A stretch of DNA of 64,000 bases from JBBQLG01 sp964251665 (GCA_964251665.1 CAXUKO010000001.1:496001-560000), one strand, 5' to 3'; counted from the first letter of the stretch, positions 52,466 to 61,376 are shown. Notes: generated from the letters alone by a model not told the origin. Program-made: numbers and translations.

Positions 52466-52521
52466 GTGACTTGGTGAATGTTTGCAATACATACACTATT
52501 CACCAAGTCGCTCATTCACTC
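52456..52521. repeat. Inverted repeat across the kinase-regulator junction
   Basis: 24-nt arms (52456-52479 and 52498-52521) with one G-U-compatible mismatch and an 18-nt loop. The kinase stop codon (52463-52465) lies inside the left arm. The right arm ends 17 nt before the response regulator ATG. It includes GAGTGAATGAGT-type repeats. Confidence 0.88.
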
Positions 52522-52538
52522 ATTCACTCATTAATCAA

Positions 52539-53243
52539 ATGCCGAACCTACTCCTCGTTGAAGATGACCCGAATCTGGGACTGCTGGTGCAGGAATACCT
52601 GACCCTGAAAGGCTACGAAACGGACCGCGCTACGGATGGCAATGCCGGGTTGCAGCAGTTCATGGCGCATGATTACGACCTGTGTATCTTCGACGTGATG
52701 ATGCCAAAGAAAGACGGGTTCACGCTGGCAAAGGAGGTGCGTATGACCGGCCGCGATGTCCCTATTATCTTTCTCACGGCCAAGTCTATGCCGGAGGATA
52801 CCATTCAGGGATTTCGTACCGGGGCCGACGATTACATCACCAAGCCCTTCAGCATGGAGGAGTTGTTCCTGCGGATTCAGGCCATTCTGCGCCGGTATCA
52901 GCGCAGCACCCCCTCATCCGAAGCCGTCATTTATCACATTGGCAGCTACACCTTCGACTACCCGCATCAGCTGTTGAGTTACAGTGAGCCGGGTGGTTCA
53001 GAAGCGGATGGCATTAACCAGAAACTGACCAGCAAAGAGTCGGAGTTGCTGAAGCTGTTCGCCCAAAACCTCAATCAGCCGCTTAGTCGCAGCTTCGCCC
53101 TAAAAATGGTTTGGGGTGACGATTCGTATTTCAACGCCCGCAGCATGGACGTTTACGTGACCAAACTACGCAAATACCTCCGTCACGATGAGCGTGTTCA
53201 ACTGGTAAATATGCACGGTGAGGGATTTAAGTTGATCGTGTGA
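52539..53243 (+). CDS. OmpR-family response regulator
   Basis: 234 residues: a receiver domain (about 3-115) with phospho-acceptor Asp52 in CIFDVMMPKKDG, acidic pair in LVEDDP, Thr in FLTAKS and Lys in TKPFSMEEL. A winged-helix output domain (about 140-230) follows, with KESELLKLFAQN and MDVYVTKLRKYL. Cognate to the upstream kinase. The frame extends 19 codons upstream into the palindrome, but MPNLLLVEDDP is the family start. Confidence 0.95.
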   Translation: MPNLLLVEDDPNLGLLVQEYLTLKGYETDRATDGNAGLQQFMAHDYDLCIFDVMMPKKDGFTLAKEVRMTGRDVPIIFLTAKSMPEDTIQGFRTGADDYITKPFSMEELFLRIQAILRRYQRSTPSSEAVIYHIGSYTFDYPHQLLSYSEPGGSEADGINQKLTSKESELLKLFAQNLNQPLSRSFALKMVWGDDSYFNARSMDVYVTKLRKYLRHDERVQLVNMHGEGFKLIV

Positions 53244-53259
53244 GGAACGAACCTTAAAT

Positions 53260-53315
53260 AGTTCGTAGTTTGTAATTTGTGGTTGCTGCCAACTACAAAC
53301 CACAAACTACGAACT
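53260..53315. repeat. Inverted repeat directly before hemB
   Basis: 25-nt arms (53260-53284 and 53291-53315) with three mismatches and a 6-nt loop, built from GTAGTTTGT-type units. It ends 2 nt before the hemB ATG, so in RNA the hairpin would cover the ribosome-landing area. Confidence 0.88.
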
Positions 53316-53317
53316 GC

Positions 53318-54292
53318 ATGAACATTATCCGTCGTCCCCGTCGGAACCGTCAATCAGCGGTCATCCGAGATATGGTGCAGGAGAACCACCTATCGGTTTC
53401 CGACCTGATATTTCCCATTTTCGTACAGGAAGGCCAAAACGTAAAAATTGAAGTAACATCAATGCCCGGCATTTACCGGTATTCGCCGGATATGCTGCTC
53501 GATGAAATCCAGCAGTGCGTTGATCTGGGTCTGAAAGCCTTTGACCTGTTCCCCAACATTACCGAGGCTAAGAAAGATAAGTTAGCCACCGAGAGCCACA
53601 ACCCCGATGGGCTGTACCTAAGCACGATCCGGGCCATTAAAGATCGTTTTCCTGATGTTGCCCTGATGACCGACGTGGCGATGGACCCCTACAGTTCCGA
53701 CGGCCATGATGGTATTGTGGAGAGCGGAAAAATCCTGAACGACGAAACGCTGGAGGTGCTGGGCCGAATGGCTCTGGCGCAGGCGCAGGCCGGTGCCGAC
53801 ATCGTAGGACCGTCGGATATGATGGATGGTCGGGTGGGTTATATCCGGCAGGTACTCGATACGGCCGGTTTTACCAATGTGGCTATTATGTCGTATGCCG
53901 CTAAATACGCCAGTGCTTTCTACGGCCCTTTCCGCGATGCACTGGAGTCTGCCCCAAAGTTTGGTGATAAAAATACGTACCAGATGAATCCGGCCAACAG
54001 CCGCGAGGCTCTGATCGAAGCGGAACTCGACGTGGCTGAAGGCGCTGATTTCCTGATGGTAAAACCCGCCCTGCCTTATCTGGACATCATTAAGTTGCTA
54101 CGGGATAATTTTGACCTGCCTATTGCCGCTTATAACGTCAGTGGCGAATATGCCATGATTAAAGCGGCTTCGCGCAACGGCTGGCTCGACGGCGAACGCG
54201 CCATGCTCGAAGCTTTACTCAGCATTAAACGCGCCGGTGCCAGCGTGATTTTGACGTACTTTGCGAAAGAAGTAGCATTGTTGTCAAAATAG
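53318..54292 (+). CDS. hemB: Delta-aminolevulinate dehydratase (porphobilinogen synthase)
   Basis: 324 residues; joins two aminolevulinate molecules into porphobilinogen, the substrate of HemC. Active-site lysines occur in SYAAKYASAFYGPFRDA and MVKPALPYLD. The metal-binding loop reads DVAMDPYSSDGHDGI, with Asp/Ser in place of the zinc cysteines of animal enzymes, pointing to the Mg-dependent class. The start is the ATG at 53318, giving MNIIRRPRRNRQS, the family N-terminus. Confidence 0.97.
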   Translation: MNIIRRPRRNRQSAVIRDMVQENHLSVSDLIFPIFVQEGQNVKIEVTSMPGIYRYSPDMLLDEIQQCVDLGLKAFDLFPNITEAKKDKLATESHNPDGLYLSTIRAIKDRFPDVALMTDVAMDPYSSDGHDGIVESGKILNDETLEVLGRMALAQAQAGADIVGPSDMMDGRVGYIRQVLDTAGFTNVAIMSYAAKYASAFYGPFRDALESAPKFGDKNTYQMNPANSREALIEAELDVAEGADFLMVKPALPYLDIIKLLRDNFDLPIAAYNVSGEYAMIKAASRNGWLDGERAMLEALLSIKRAGASVILTYFAKEVALLSK

Positions 54293-54296
54293 TAGT

Positions 54297-54382
54297 ACCT
54301 CACCCCAACCCCTCTCTTAAACACGAGAAGGACTCAGCCGCTCATCACCAGTCCCTCTTTAGGAGAGGGGTTGGGGTGAGGT
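54297..54382. repeat. CCTCACCCC/GGGGTGAGG inverted repeat
   Basis: 25-nt arms (54297-54321 and 54358-54382) with one mismatch and a 36-nt loop. The arm core CCTCACCCCAACCCCTCTC belongs to a repeat type seen in intergenic DNA of many unrelated bacteria. It fills the hemB-pyrC gap and ends 9 nt before pyrC. Confidence 0.9.
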
Positions 54383-54391
54383 GACTCTATT

Positions 54392-55732
54392 ATGAAAATT
54401 CTCCTCCTGAACACCCGCTTAGTTAACGAAGGCCGCATCATTGACACCGATGTTCTGATAGAAGACGGATTTATTGCACAGATTTCACCCGGTCTGGCGG
54501 GCAAAAACGCGGATAAAGTGATTGACGCAAAGGGTCAGTATTTGCTGCCGGGCGTCATTGATGATCAGGTACATTTTCGGGAGCCGGGCCTGACCCATAA
54601 AGCTACCATACACACTGAATCGCGGGCCGGAGTGGCCGGTGGTGTCACCACGTTCATGGAGATGCCCAACACCGTACCCAATGCCTTGACGCAGGAGTTG
54701 CTGGCCGATAAATATGCTATCGCAGCTCAGACCGCGATCGGTAATTACTCGTTTTTCATGGGAGCCTCGAACAACAATCTGGACGAGGTGCTCCGAACGG
54801 ACCCGGCCAATGTTTGCGGCATTAAAGTGTTCATGGGTTCTTCAACGGGTAATATGCTGGTTGACAACGAGCAGGTACTGGATGAGTTATTCCGGCAAAG
54901 CCCAATGCTGATTGCAACCCATTGCGAAGACGAAGCCACTATCCGGGCGAACACGGAACGTTATAAGGCCGAATTTGGCGATGCGGCACCCGCCCGGATT
55001 CACCCGCTGATCCGTAACGAAGCAGCCTGCCTGAAGTCGTCGACGATGGCTGTTGAACTGGCCAAAAAGCACAATACCCGGTTGCATATTCTACACATCT
55101 CCACCGCCGATGAACTGGTTTTGTTTGACAACACCCGTCCTTTAACTGAAAAGCGCATTACCGCCGAAGTGTGCGTCCATCACCTTTGGTTCGATGCCGC
55201 TGACTACGAGCGACTGGGAAATCTCATCAAGTGCAACCCGGCTATTAAAGACGCCCACCATAAAAAGCAGTTACTGGCCGCGCTGCTGGATGACCGTCTG
55301 GATATTATTGCTACCGACCATGCTCCCCACACCTGGGCCGAGAAGCACCCGGAAAACGGCTATTGGTCGGCACCGTCGGGCCTGCCGCTGGTGCAACACC
55401 CGTTGCTGATGATGCTTTCGTTTGTGGAACAGGGTAAATTATCGCTCGAAACGATGGTGCGAAAGATGAGCCATGCACCCGCAGATTGCTTTCAGATTGA
55501 CCGGCGGGGCTACGTCCGTGAAGGCTACTGGGCCGATATGGTACTGGTTGATCCAAGGCAGTCAACGACCGTTACGAAGGAATCTACTTTGTATCAGTGT
55601 GGCTGGTCGCCACTGGAAGGGGAGCAGTTTACATCGGCCATAACGCACACCTTTGTTTCGGGTGAGTTGGTGTACGAAAACGGGACATTTCTGACGGATC
55701 GGGCCGGGCAACGGGTGCTGTTTACCCGTTGA
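54392..55732 (+). CDS. pyrC: Dihydroorotase
   Basis: 446 residues of the amidohydrolase fold; cyclises carbamoyl-aspartate to dihydroorotate in pyrimidine synthesis. Signatures in order: GVIDDQVHFREPGLTHKA, EMPNTVPN, KVFMGSSTGN, ATHCEDE, LHILHISTADE and ATDHAPHTWAEK. The first metal ligand of the usual HxH pair is Gln59 here (Q-V-H61), while the later His and Asp ligands are kept. It is the last co-directional gene after hemB. Confidence 0.93.
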   Translation: MKILLLNTRLVNEGRIIDTDVLIEDGFIAQISPGLAGKNADKVIDAKGQYLLPGVIDDQVHFREPGLTHKATIHTESRAGVAGGVTTFMEMPNTVPNALTQELLADKYAIAAQTAIGNYSFFMGASNNNLDEVLRTDPANVCGIKVFMGSSTGNMLVDNEQVLDELFRQSPMLIATHCEDEATIRANTERYKAEFGDAAPARIHPLIRNEAACLKSSTMAVELAKKHNTRLHILHISTADELVLFDNTRPLTEKRITAEVCVHHLWFDAADYERLGNLIKCNPAIKDAHHKKQLLAALLDDRLDIIATDHAPHTWAEKHPENGYWSAPSGLPLVQHPLLMMLSFVEQGKLSLETMVRKMSHAPADCFQIDRRGYVREGYWADMVLVDPRQSTTVTKESTLYQCGWSPLEGEQFTSAITHTFVSGELVYENGTFLTDRAGQRVLFTR

Positions 55733-55759
55733 TCCTTGTGTTTGCCAGGTTTGAGGTAT

Positions 55760-55786
55760 AAAAAAAGGCCCCGTTGCTGAGGCCTT
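55760..55786 (-). terminator. Terminator of the small minus-strand gene
   Basis: Read on the minus strand: AAGGCC-N10-GGCCTT then TTTTTTT. It lies 26 nt past the stop of the 64-residue gene and near the end of pyrC. Confidence 0.85.
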
Positions 55787-55811
55787 GCGCGGGTAACGTG
55801 TATGTCTGTCG

Positions 55812-56006
55812 TCAGGAGAACCGAACGCGGGAAAAGCAACGGTTTAACACAACCCGGTACATACGGCCAAACTGTTCGTAACACCAGGACTTAAGTTGCT
55901 TTATCTCTTCGGGAACCAGCATCGCAATCGCCTTTTTCAACTCTTTTTCGAACAGGCCTTTGTCGAAACTTACTTTTTGAAGAATCGTTTTGATGTACTC
56001 CAACAT
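55812..56006 (-). CDS. Small conserved-looking cytoplasmic protein
   Basis: 64 residues from ATG 56006 (MLEYIKTILQKVSF). It is predicted all-helical and amphipathic, with a basic C-terminus (YRVVLNRCFSRVRFS) and no signal peptide. A start six codons upstream is possible. The dedicated terminator supports transcription of this strand. I recognise no domain. Confidence 0.6.
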   Translation of the reverse strand: MLEYIKTILQKVSFDKGLFEKELKKAIAMLVPEEIKQLKSWCYEQFGRMYRVVLNRCFSRVRFS

Positions 56007-56086
56007 GGTTGCCATGGTAGACAATGCGTTATTTGATTAAAGCGTTAACGGAAAGAGTTAGGTGCGATTAATGAGTAACTACTTAC

Positions 56087-56117
56087 TTAAAAGTCTAACG
56101 GCTTGTCTTTACTTTTG
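56087..56117 (+). promoter_or_regulatory. Promoter of the BatD-like gene
   Basis: TACTTTTG (56110-56117) is a full -7 match, with TTA (56087-56089) 20 nt upstream in place of TTG. It lies inside the longest open frame, which argues for the ATG at 56134. Confidence 0.55.
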
Positions 56118-56133
56118 TTGCTCAAAGTTAAGC

Positions 56134-57585
56134 ATGATAGTTGCAATATTCCGACTCTTTATTGTATTATTTTATCTGTATTCAGTAGCTGCATTTGGAC
56201 AAACGTCTGATAATATGCCAGTTATTGAATTGAGCCCGACCGACTTTTCGATTGAACGGCCCTTTACCATTTCTGTCATACTGCCCAACAGCGCTACCCG
56301 GCCTGTAATTGACTTTCCCGAGATTCCCGGCCTGAGTAAACGCGGTAAAACCGCCAGCGTAACAACAAGTGAAATAAACGAGAAAAACCTTGTTAGTCAA
56401 GTAATTACGCAGAATTATGTTGCCCAGGCTCCGGGTACCTACAAGGTGCCTCCATTTACGTTAACCATCGGCGAAGTAGTGGTTCGTTCGGCGGGTGCCG
56501 TGCTCACAGTCCGGCCTTCAATCACCAAAATTAATGCGCCCGTCAGCAATACGATTGCCCTGGCCGCTGCCGAAAAGGGGGGTGCTTTCCTCTCGTTAAC
56601 GGCGTCGAGGGCGTCTATTTACGCCGGACAGGGAGTCCAGTTGAAACTGGCCTTTTACGTGGCCGAAAATTACCCCTACGAGCTTCGGTTTGAGCAGCTC
56701 GACCGGCAGTTGCAGACCATTACGAAGCAGATCAAACCCGTAAATGCTTGGGAGGAAAACGCAGGTATTAGTGAACTGAAACCCCAGGCTGTTCTAATCA
56801 ACAAGCGGGCTTTTCGGGAGTTCATCATCTATCGGTCTACGTTTTTTCCGCTTAGCAGTCAGTCGATCCGGCTTCCCGCTGTGACGCTTACTATGCTGCG
56901 GGCCAAACCGACGTCTACCTCGTTAACAACCGCCCCCGCATCGACCACACTGACCGAGCCCGTTTCGTTTTCCAGCCAACCCGTAACGGTTATGGTCAAG
57001 CCTTTGCCCGTCCGTTCGGGGGCAGGTGCCGTGCCGGTAGGCAATTTTCGATTACTCGAACGGGTAGACCGTTCAACGTTGTCGTTGGGGCAAAGTACAG
57101 GCTATGAATTTCGGATTGAAGGCGAGGGAAACATTGCTGCGTTGCCTGCCCCCGTGATCGTGCCCGGTCCTGATTTCGACGTATTCCCCCCCGAAATTCG
57201 CCAGACGATTAACCGCACAAATGGGCCTGTAACGGGGCAGAAAGCGTTCCGGTATTTTTTTGTGCCGAAGCAAAATGGACAATTTTCGTTGGGAAACACG
57301 TTTCAATGGGTTTACTTCAACCCCCAAACCGCCCGCTACGATACCTTACGGTCACGGTTGAGCGTACGGGTTGGCGGTCAAACGCCGTTTATGGCTGATC
57401 TGGCGCGTGATTCGGTTCGGGTCGATTCGACGGAAACAGGCGATTCCCGGTCGATTTACAGTGGTATCGACCAGGCCGACAGCAGTCGTCAGCCGCTGAA
57501 TATTCCGGTGCTGGTGCGGGCCATCGCCAATGTACTGATTGTGGTGATGCTCCTGGGAATACTTTATGTCTTTTTTAAAAAATAG
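56134..57585 (+). CDS. BatD-like membrane protein
   Basis: 483 residues. There is a signal peptide or N-terminal helix (MIVAIFRLFIVLFYLYSVAA), a large periplasmic region of several beta-sandwich repeats (IELSPTDFSIERPFTISV, TYKVPPFTLTIG, YAGQGVQLKLAFYV, LGQSTGYEFRIEGEGN), and one C-terminal transmembrane helix with a very short cytoplasmic tail. This is the BatD/oxygen-tolerance layout; Bat proteins usually work with MoxR ATPases and VWA proteins, none of which is here. Its role in stress tolerance is from family knowledge only. Confidence 0.8.
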   Translation: MIVAIFRLFIVLFYLYSVAAFGQTSDNMPVIELSPTDFSIERPFTISVILPNSATRPVIDFPEIPGLSKRGKTASVTTSEINEKNLVSQVITQNYVAQAPGTYKVPPFTLTIGEVVVRSAGAVLTVRPSITKINAPVSNTIALAAAEKGGAFLSLTASRASIYAGQGVQLKLAFYVAENYPYELRFEQLDRQLQTITKQIKPVNAWEENAGISELKPQAVLINKRAFREFIIYRSTFFPLSSQSIRLPAVTLTMLRAKPTSTSLTTAPASTTLTEPVSFSSQPVTVMVKPLPVRSGAGAVPVGNFRLLERVDRSTLSLGQSTGYEFRIEGEGNIAALPAPVIVPGPDFDVFPPEIRQTINRTNGPVTGQKAFRYFFVPKQNGQFSLGNTFQWVYFNPQTARYDTLRSRLSVRVGGQTPFMADLARDSVRVDSTETGDSRSIYSGIDQADSSRQPLNIPVLVRAIANVLIVVMLLGILYVFFKK

Positions 57586-57619
57586 GGCGCCTGTATCAGC
57601 GCCCGTATAGCACCTACGA

Positions 57620-58699
57620 ATGAGCAGCACCTACGGTACACTTTTTAAGATTTCTACCTTCGGCGAATCACATGGCGCGGGCATTGGTGTCGTTATTGAC
57701 GGTTGCCCGGCGGGTTTACCTTTCGATAACGACTTCATTCAAACCGAACTCGACCGGCGTAAACCCGGTCAGTCGCGCATTACCACCCAACGGCGCGAAG
57801 CTGATGAGTTTGAGGTACTTTCGGGTGTGTTCGACGGGCATACGCAGGGCACACCCATTGCGTTGCTGATTCGCAATACCGATCAGCGCAGCAAGGACTA
57901 CTCCCATATCTCGGAGCAGTTCCGGCCTTCGCACGCCGACTTTACGTATCAGACTAAATATGGTTCGCGTGATTATCGGGGCGGGGGACGGTCCTCGGCG
58001 CGGGAAACGGCTGCCCGGGTAGCCGCTGGTGCCGTAGCTAAAATGCTGCTCAAGCAACAGGGGGTGCAGATTCAAGCCTATGTCTCGCAGGTTGGTACCA
58101 TGAAACTGGAAAAGCCGTATCAGGAGCTGACCCTGTCGCTGGCTGAAGAAAACGCCGTACGCTGCCCTGACCCTGAAACAGCTGAACGCATGTTTGCTTT
58201 CATTGACGAGACGCGCAAGAAAGGCGATTCCGTTGGGGGCGTCGTGGATTGTGTGATTACCGGGGTTCCCGTTGGCTGGGGAGAACCCGTATTCGATAAA
58301 CTCCATGCCGAATTAGGGAAGGCCATGCTAAGTATCAACGCGGTAAAGGGCTTTGAATATGGCAGCGGTTTTTCGGGTGCTGAATTATTTGGCTCTCAGC
58401 ATAACGACGAGTTTTATACCGATGACTCCGGCCGGGTGCGCACAAAAAGTAACCATTCCGGGGGCGTTCAGGGTGGAATTTCCAACGGTGAGGACATCTA
58501 CTTTCGTACGGCGTTTAAACCCGTAGCGACCATTATGCAGGATCAGGATAGCGTCGATGTACATGGTCAGCCAGTCATGGTATCGGGTAAAGGTCGTCAT
58601 GATCCCTGCGTGGTACCCCGTGCGGTTCCCATTGTGGAAGCGATGGCCGCGCTGGTGCTGGCCGATATGTATCTGCGGAATCGGGTCGCTCAGGTGTAG
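57620..58699 (+). CDS. aroC: Chorismate synthase
   Basis: 359 residues; the last step of the shikimate pathway, using reduced FMN. The family signatures are GESHGAGIGVVIDGCPAG near the N-terminus, DYRGGGRSSARETAARVAAGA in the middle and GGVQGGISNGEDI near residue 280. The length is normal. It follows the BatD-like gene by 34 nt and may be co-transcribed. Confidence 0.97.
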   Translation: MSSTYGTLFKISTFGESHGAGIGVVIDGCPAGLPFDNDFIQTELDRRKPGQSRITTQRREADEFEVLSGVFDGHTQGTPIALLIRNTDQRSKDYSHISEQFRPSHADFTYQTKYGSRDYRGGGRSSARETAARVAAGAVAKMLLKQQGVQIQAYVSQVGTMKLEKPYQELTLSLAEENAVRCPDPETAERMFAFIDETRKKGDSVGGVVDCVITGVPVGWGEPVFDKLHAELGKAMLSINAVKGFEYGSGFSGAELFGSQHNDEFYTDDSGRVRTKSNHSGGVQGGISNGEDIYFRTAFKPVATIMQDQDSVDVHGQPVMVSGKGRHDPCVVPRAVPIVEAMAALVLADMYLRNRVAQV

Positions 58700-58710
58700 A
58701 GGGATTTTAG

Positions 58711-58718
58711 TAAATTTG
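58711..58718 (+). promoter_or_regulatory. Putative -7 element of the Uma2-like gene
   Basis: TAAATTTG matches TAnnTTTG and lies 21 nt before the ATG. A TTG at the right distance is lacking. Confidence 0.4.
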
Positions 58719-58739
58719 GTTGAAACTCGCATAAGAATC

Positions 58740-59399
58740 ATGCAGACTGCCCTACTCGAACAAGCGTTGAAAATGCCCGATGCCTACGTCTTCATCGACC
58801 GGTTGCAGGCTGCACTGGAACTGGAGAAAGTGACTCGTCAGCACTTCTACGAAATCGTTGACGAGAATAAGAAAATGGAGTTTATCAATGGAGAGATCTT
58901 TTTTCACTCGCCGGTAAAACTCTGGCACAACCGCGCCACCGGATACTTGTATCAGATGCTGGATGCCTACACGCGCCGACAAAAATTAGGGCACGTTGGT
59001 TTCGAGAAACTGCTTATCTCGTTAACACGTAACGATTACGAGCCTGACGTCTGCTTTTGGGGTACTGAAAAGTCACAGGAATTTAAGCCGGACCAAATGC
59101 AGTTTCCCGCGCCGGATTTTGTGGCTGAAGTACTGTCTAATTCAACGGCCGCTAACGACCGGGGTATCAAGTATCAGGATTACGAATCACACGGTGTTCA
59201 GGAATACTGGATTATTGATCCTGACAGGCAGATTCTCGAACAGTACGTGCTGGATGGCGACCTCTATGAATTACGACTAAAAGCGGGTGATGGTATAGTA
59301 AAGAGTAACGTCATCGCCGGATTTACCATACCGATCAACGCCATATTTGATGAAGAAGCAAATGCTGCCGCCTTGACTAAATTATGGCTACCCGACTAA
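58740..59399 (+). CDS. Uma2-family nuclease-fold protein (DUF820)
   Basis: 219 residues. The PD-(D/E)xK-like core of the Uma2 family is visible: YEPDVCFWG, then PDFVAEVLSNST, then IKYQDYESHGVQEYWIIDP with the Lys from the following helix. The N-terminal part is longer than usual by about 30 residues. Uma2 proteins are common in cyanobacteria and Bacteroidota and often multi-copy. Their biological target is unclear. It overlaps the next convergent gene by 4 nt at the stops. Confidence 0.85.
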   Translation: MQTALLEQALKMPDAYVFIDRLQAALELEKVTRQHFYEIVDENKKMEFINGEIFFHSPVKLWHNRATGYLYQMLDAYTRRQKLGHVGFEKLLISLTRNDYEPDVCFWGTEKSQEFKPDQMQFPAPDFVAEVLSNSTAANDRGIKYQDYESHGVQEYWIIDPDRQILEQYVLDGDLYELRLKAGDGIVKSNVIAGFTIPINAIFDEEANAAALTKLWLPD

Positions 59400-59605
59400 T
59401 CTTCCTTCTTTTTCAATACGGCCTGCATCAACACAAAACCAAAAAAGGCGAACCCGATGGCCTGTGCGATCAGACCAGCCGATAGTAGCGAACCGGACCA
59501 GTCAGGGTGCGGGGTTTTAAAATAAGCCCCCAACAACAGCAGCACAATACCACCCAGCCAAAAACCGGCTGCCAGCAGGACATATTTGTTTTTGATCGTT
59601 ACCAT
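59396..59605 (-). CDS. Small two-helix membrane protein
   Basis: 69 residues with two transmembrane helices (about 8-28 and 43-62) separated by a short loop (FKTPHPDWSGS), and a charged tail (KKKED). No family is recognised. Convergent with and overlapping the Uma2 gene. Confidence 0.65.
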   Translation of the reverse strand: MVTIKNKYVLLAAGFWLGGIVLLLLGAYFKTPHPDWSGSLLSAGLIAQAIGFAFFGFVLMQAVLKKKED

Positions 59606-59692
59606 AACTGAACCGAGTTTAATCGACGGAGGGCTCCCGTCCCGGTAAAGCGTCCGGATTAAGAAAAGGTTTGGTTTGTTTGCCCACTAATA

Positions 59693-60016
59693 TCAATCCT
59701 TCTCAAAACCATAATCCCGTTCGACGCGGCAAATGCGGGTTTTAAACGACTTGTACCACGCTTTCCGTCCCTGTTCACGGGCAATCGTATGTTCAGCATT
59801 CAGGCGCCAGCTTTGAATAGCTTCCAGACTGTCCCAGTACGAAACGGTGATGCCAATCTGCTGCCGCGCACTTTCGACGCCCAGAAAGCCGGGTTGCTCA
59901 GCGGCCAGTTCGACCATGCGGTCAGCCATGTCAGCATAACCGGTATCGACATCCGTGCGAACGGAGGTGAAAATGACGGCGTAGTAGGGCGGAGGTGGGG
60001 TTTCAGCCAGTATCAT
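59693..60016 (-). CDS. ABM-family (antibiotic biosynthesis monooxygenase-like) protein
   Basis: 107 residues with the ferredoxin-like alpha/beta pattern of ABM proteins: YYAVIFTSVRT, then MADRMVELAAEQPGFLGVES and GITVSYWDSLEAIQSWR with AEHTIAREQG. Members are small dimeric oxygenases or haem-degrading enzymes; the active residues here cannot be assigned. It overlaps the outer-membrane factor gene by 4 nt, so it is translationally coupled as the last gene of the RND efflux operon. Confidence 0.88.
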   Translation of the reverse strand: MILAETPPPPYYAVIFTSVRTDVDTGYADMADRMVELAAEQPGFLGVESARQQIGITVSYWDSLEAIQSWRLNAEHTIAREQGRKAWYKSFKTRICRVERDYGFEKD

Positions 60017-61356
60017 AAGTCTCCTCCCAGGGCCCGCAGCAATGCTACGGCCTGTACCACAACCTGCCCCTGTAACTGCACCAGCGATTGCTCGGTCGCC
60101 AGAATAGTACGCTGAGCATCCAGTACGTCGAGGTAAGTGGTCAGGCCTTTTATGTAAAGTTCACGGTTGTACCGTTCGGTTCGTCGGGCGAGGGTTAGCA
60201 CCTGAGCCTGCTCGTCTACCTGCTGACGGAGCAGGGTGTAATTGTCCAGAGCTACTTCAGCTTCGCGCTGCGCCACCTGAAAGCGCTGATCGTAAGTAGA
60301 CTGCGCCGTTTGCACCTGCTGATCGGCCAGAGCGACGTTTTTCTGGTTTCGCCCTCCTTCAAAGATTGGCACCGACATGTTGGCGCCCAGCAGGTAAGTT
60401 AAACTGTTCGGAAAAAACAGTGGCCCCACCTGCCCCGACAAAAAGCCTACTGAGCCACCCAAAGCCACCCGTGGCTTGCGCAGGGCTCTGGCCACATTCA
60501 CATTCGCATCAGCAGCCTGTGTAAGCCGATCAGCCGACTGCAACTCGGGCCGACGGCGTACCAGTTCGGGCGGGATGGTCGTAAACGGAATCTGCGGTAG
60601 GGCTGCGGGCAAACGACCGGGCGCAAGTGTGAATTGGCCGGGCACTATACCTAACAGTTGAGCAAGACCGTTTACCAGTTCGGTTCGGCCTCGTTCGAGC
60701 GTACGGACTTGCACCCGCAGGCCGGCAATGTCGGTTTCGGCACGCTGCACGTCGATCTGGCTGACCAGACCCACGCGGGCCCGTTCGTGGATGATGCGTA
60801 CGGTGGTATCGCGCGCCAGAATATTACGCCGGAAAACAGCCTGTTCAGCGTCATTAGCCCGGATGAGCGCGTAAATACGAGCTACCTCGGACGCTACGGT
60901 CAGGCGGACGCCCCGAAAATCGGCTTCGGTAGCCTGAGCCTGAAAGTCGTTAACGCGGATAGTCTGTCGGATGCGGTTGAACAAATCCAGTTCGTAACTG
61001 GCATTGACGGGAACCGAAAAGGTATTGTACTGAAACCGCTGGCGTTGGGCATCGCTTACTGTAGCCAGCTGAAACGGCCGGTTCGGGGCTAAACTTTGCG
61101 TACTCAGGTTTGGGGCTAACTGCACCGATGGTTTCAAAAACGTTTCGGCGATCTGGGTGCGGAGCCGCGCTTCCTGCAACCGGTTAACGGCAACTTTCAG
61201 GTCCGCATTTTCGCGTAAACTCAGGTTGATCAGCGAATCGAGCGTTGGGTCGCCAAACCGCTGCCAGCCGCTCAGATCAGGTGTTTGGGCCGTTGACTGA
61301 CCAAACCTCAGCTGCGTAATAATCAATAAAAATGTAAGTCGCCGGGCTATGTGCAT
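60013..61356 (-). CDS. TolC-type outer-membrane efflux factor
   Basis: 447 residues; signal peptide (MHIARRLTFLLIITQLRF) and the two-fold repeated coiled-coil/beta-strand plan of NodT/TolC proteins (LSLRENADLKVAVNRLQEAR in the first half, RRPELQSADRLTQAADANVNVA in the second). It forms the trimeric channel of the tripartite pump. The ATG at 61356 is chosen; the longer frame would start inside the palindrome. Confidence 0.92.
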   Translation of the reverse strand: MHIARRLTFLLIITQLRFGQSTAQTPDLSGWQRFGDPTLDSLINLSLRENADLKVAVNRLQEARLRTQIAETFLKPSVQLAPNLSTQSLAPNRPFQLATVSDAQRQRFQYNTFSVPVNASYELDLFNRIRQTIRVNDFQAQATEADFRGVRLTVASEVARIYALIRANDAEQAVFRRNILARDTTVRIIHERARVGLVSQIDVQRAETDIAGLRVQVRTLERGRTELVNGLAQLLGIVPGQFTLAPGRLPAALPQIPFTTIPPELVRRRPELQSADRLTQAADANVNVARALRKPRVALGGSVGFLSGQVGPLFFPNSLTYLLGANMSVPIFEGGRNQKNVALADQQVQTAQSTYDQRFQVAQREAEVALDNYTLLRQQVDEQAQVLTLARRTERYNRELYIKGLTTYLDVLDAQRTILATEQSLVQLQGQVVVQAVALLRALGGDL

Positions 61357-61376
61357 GCGTATAAATATTAATGATT

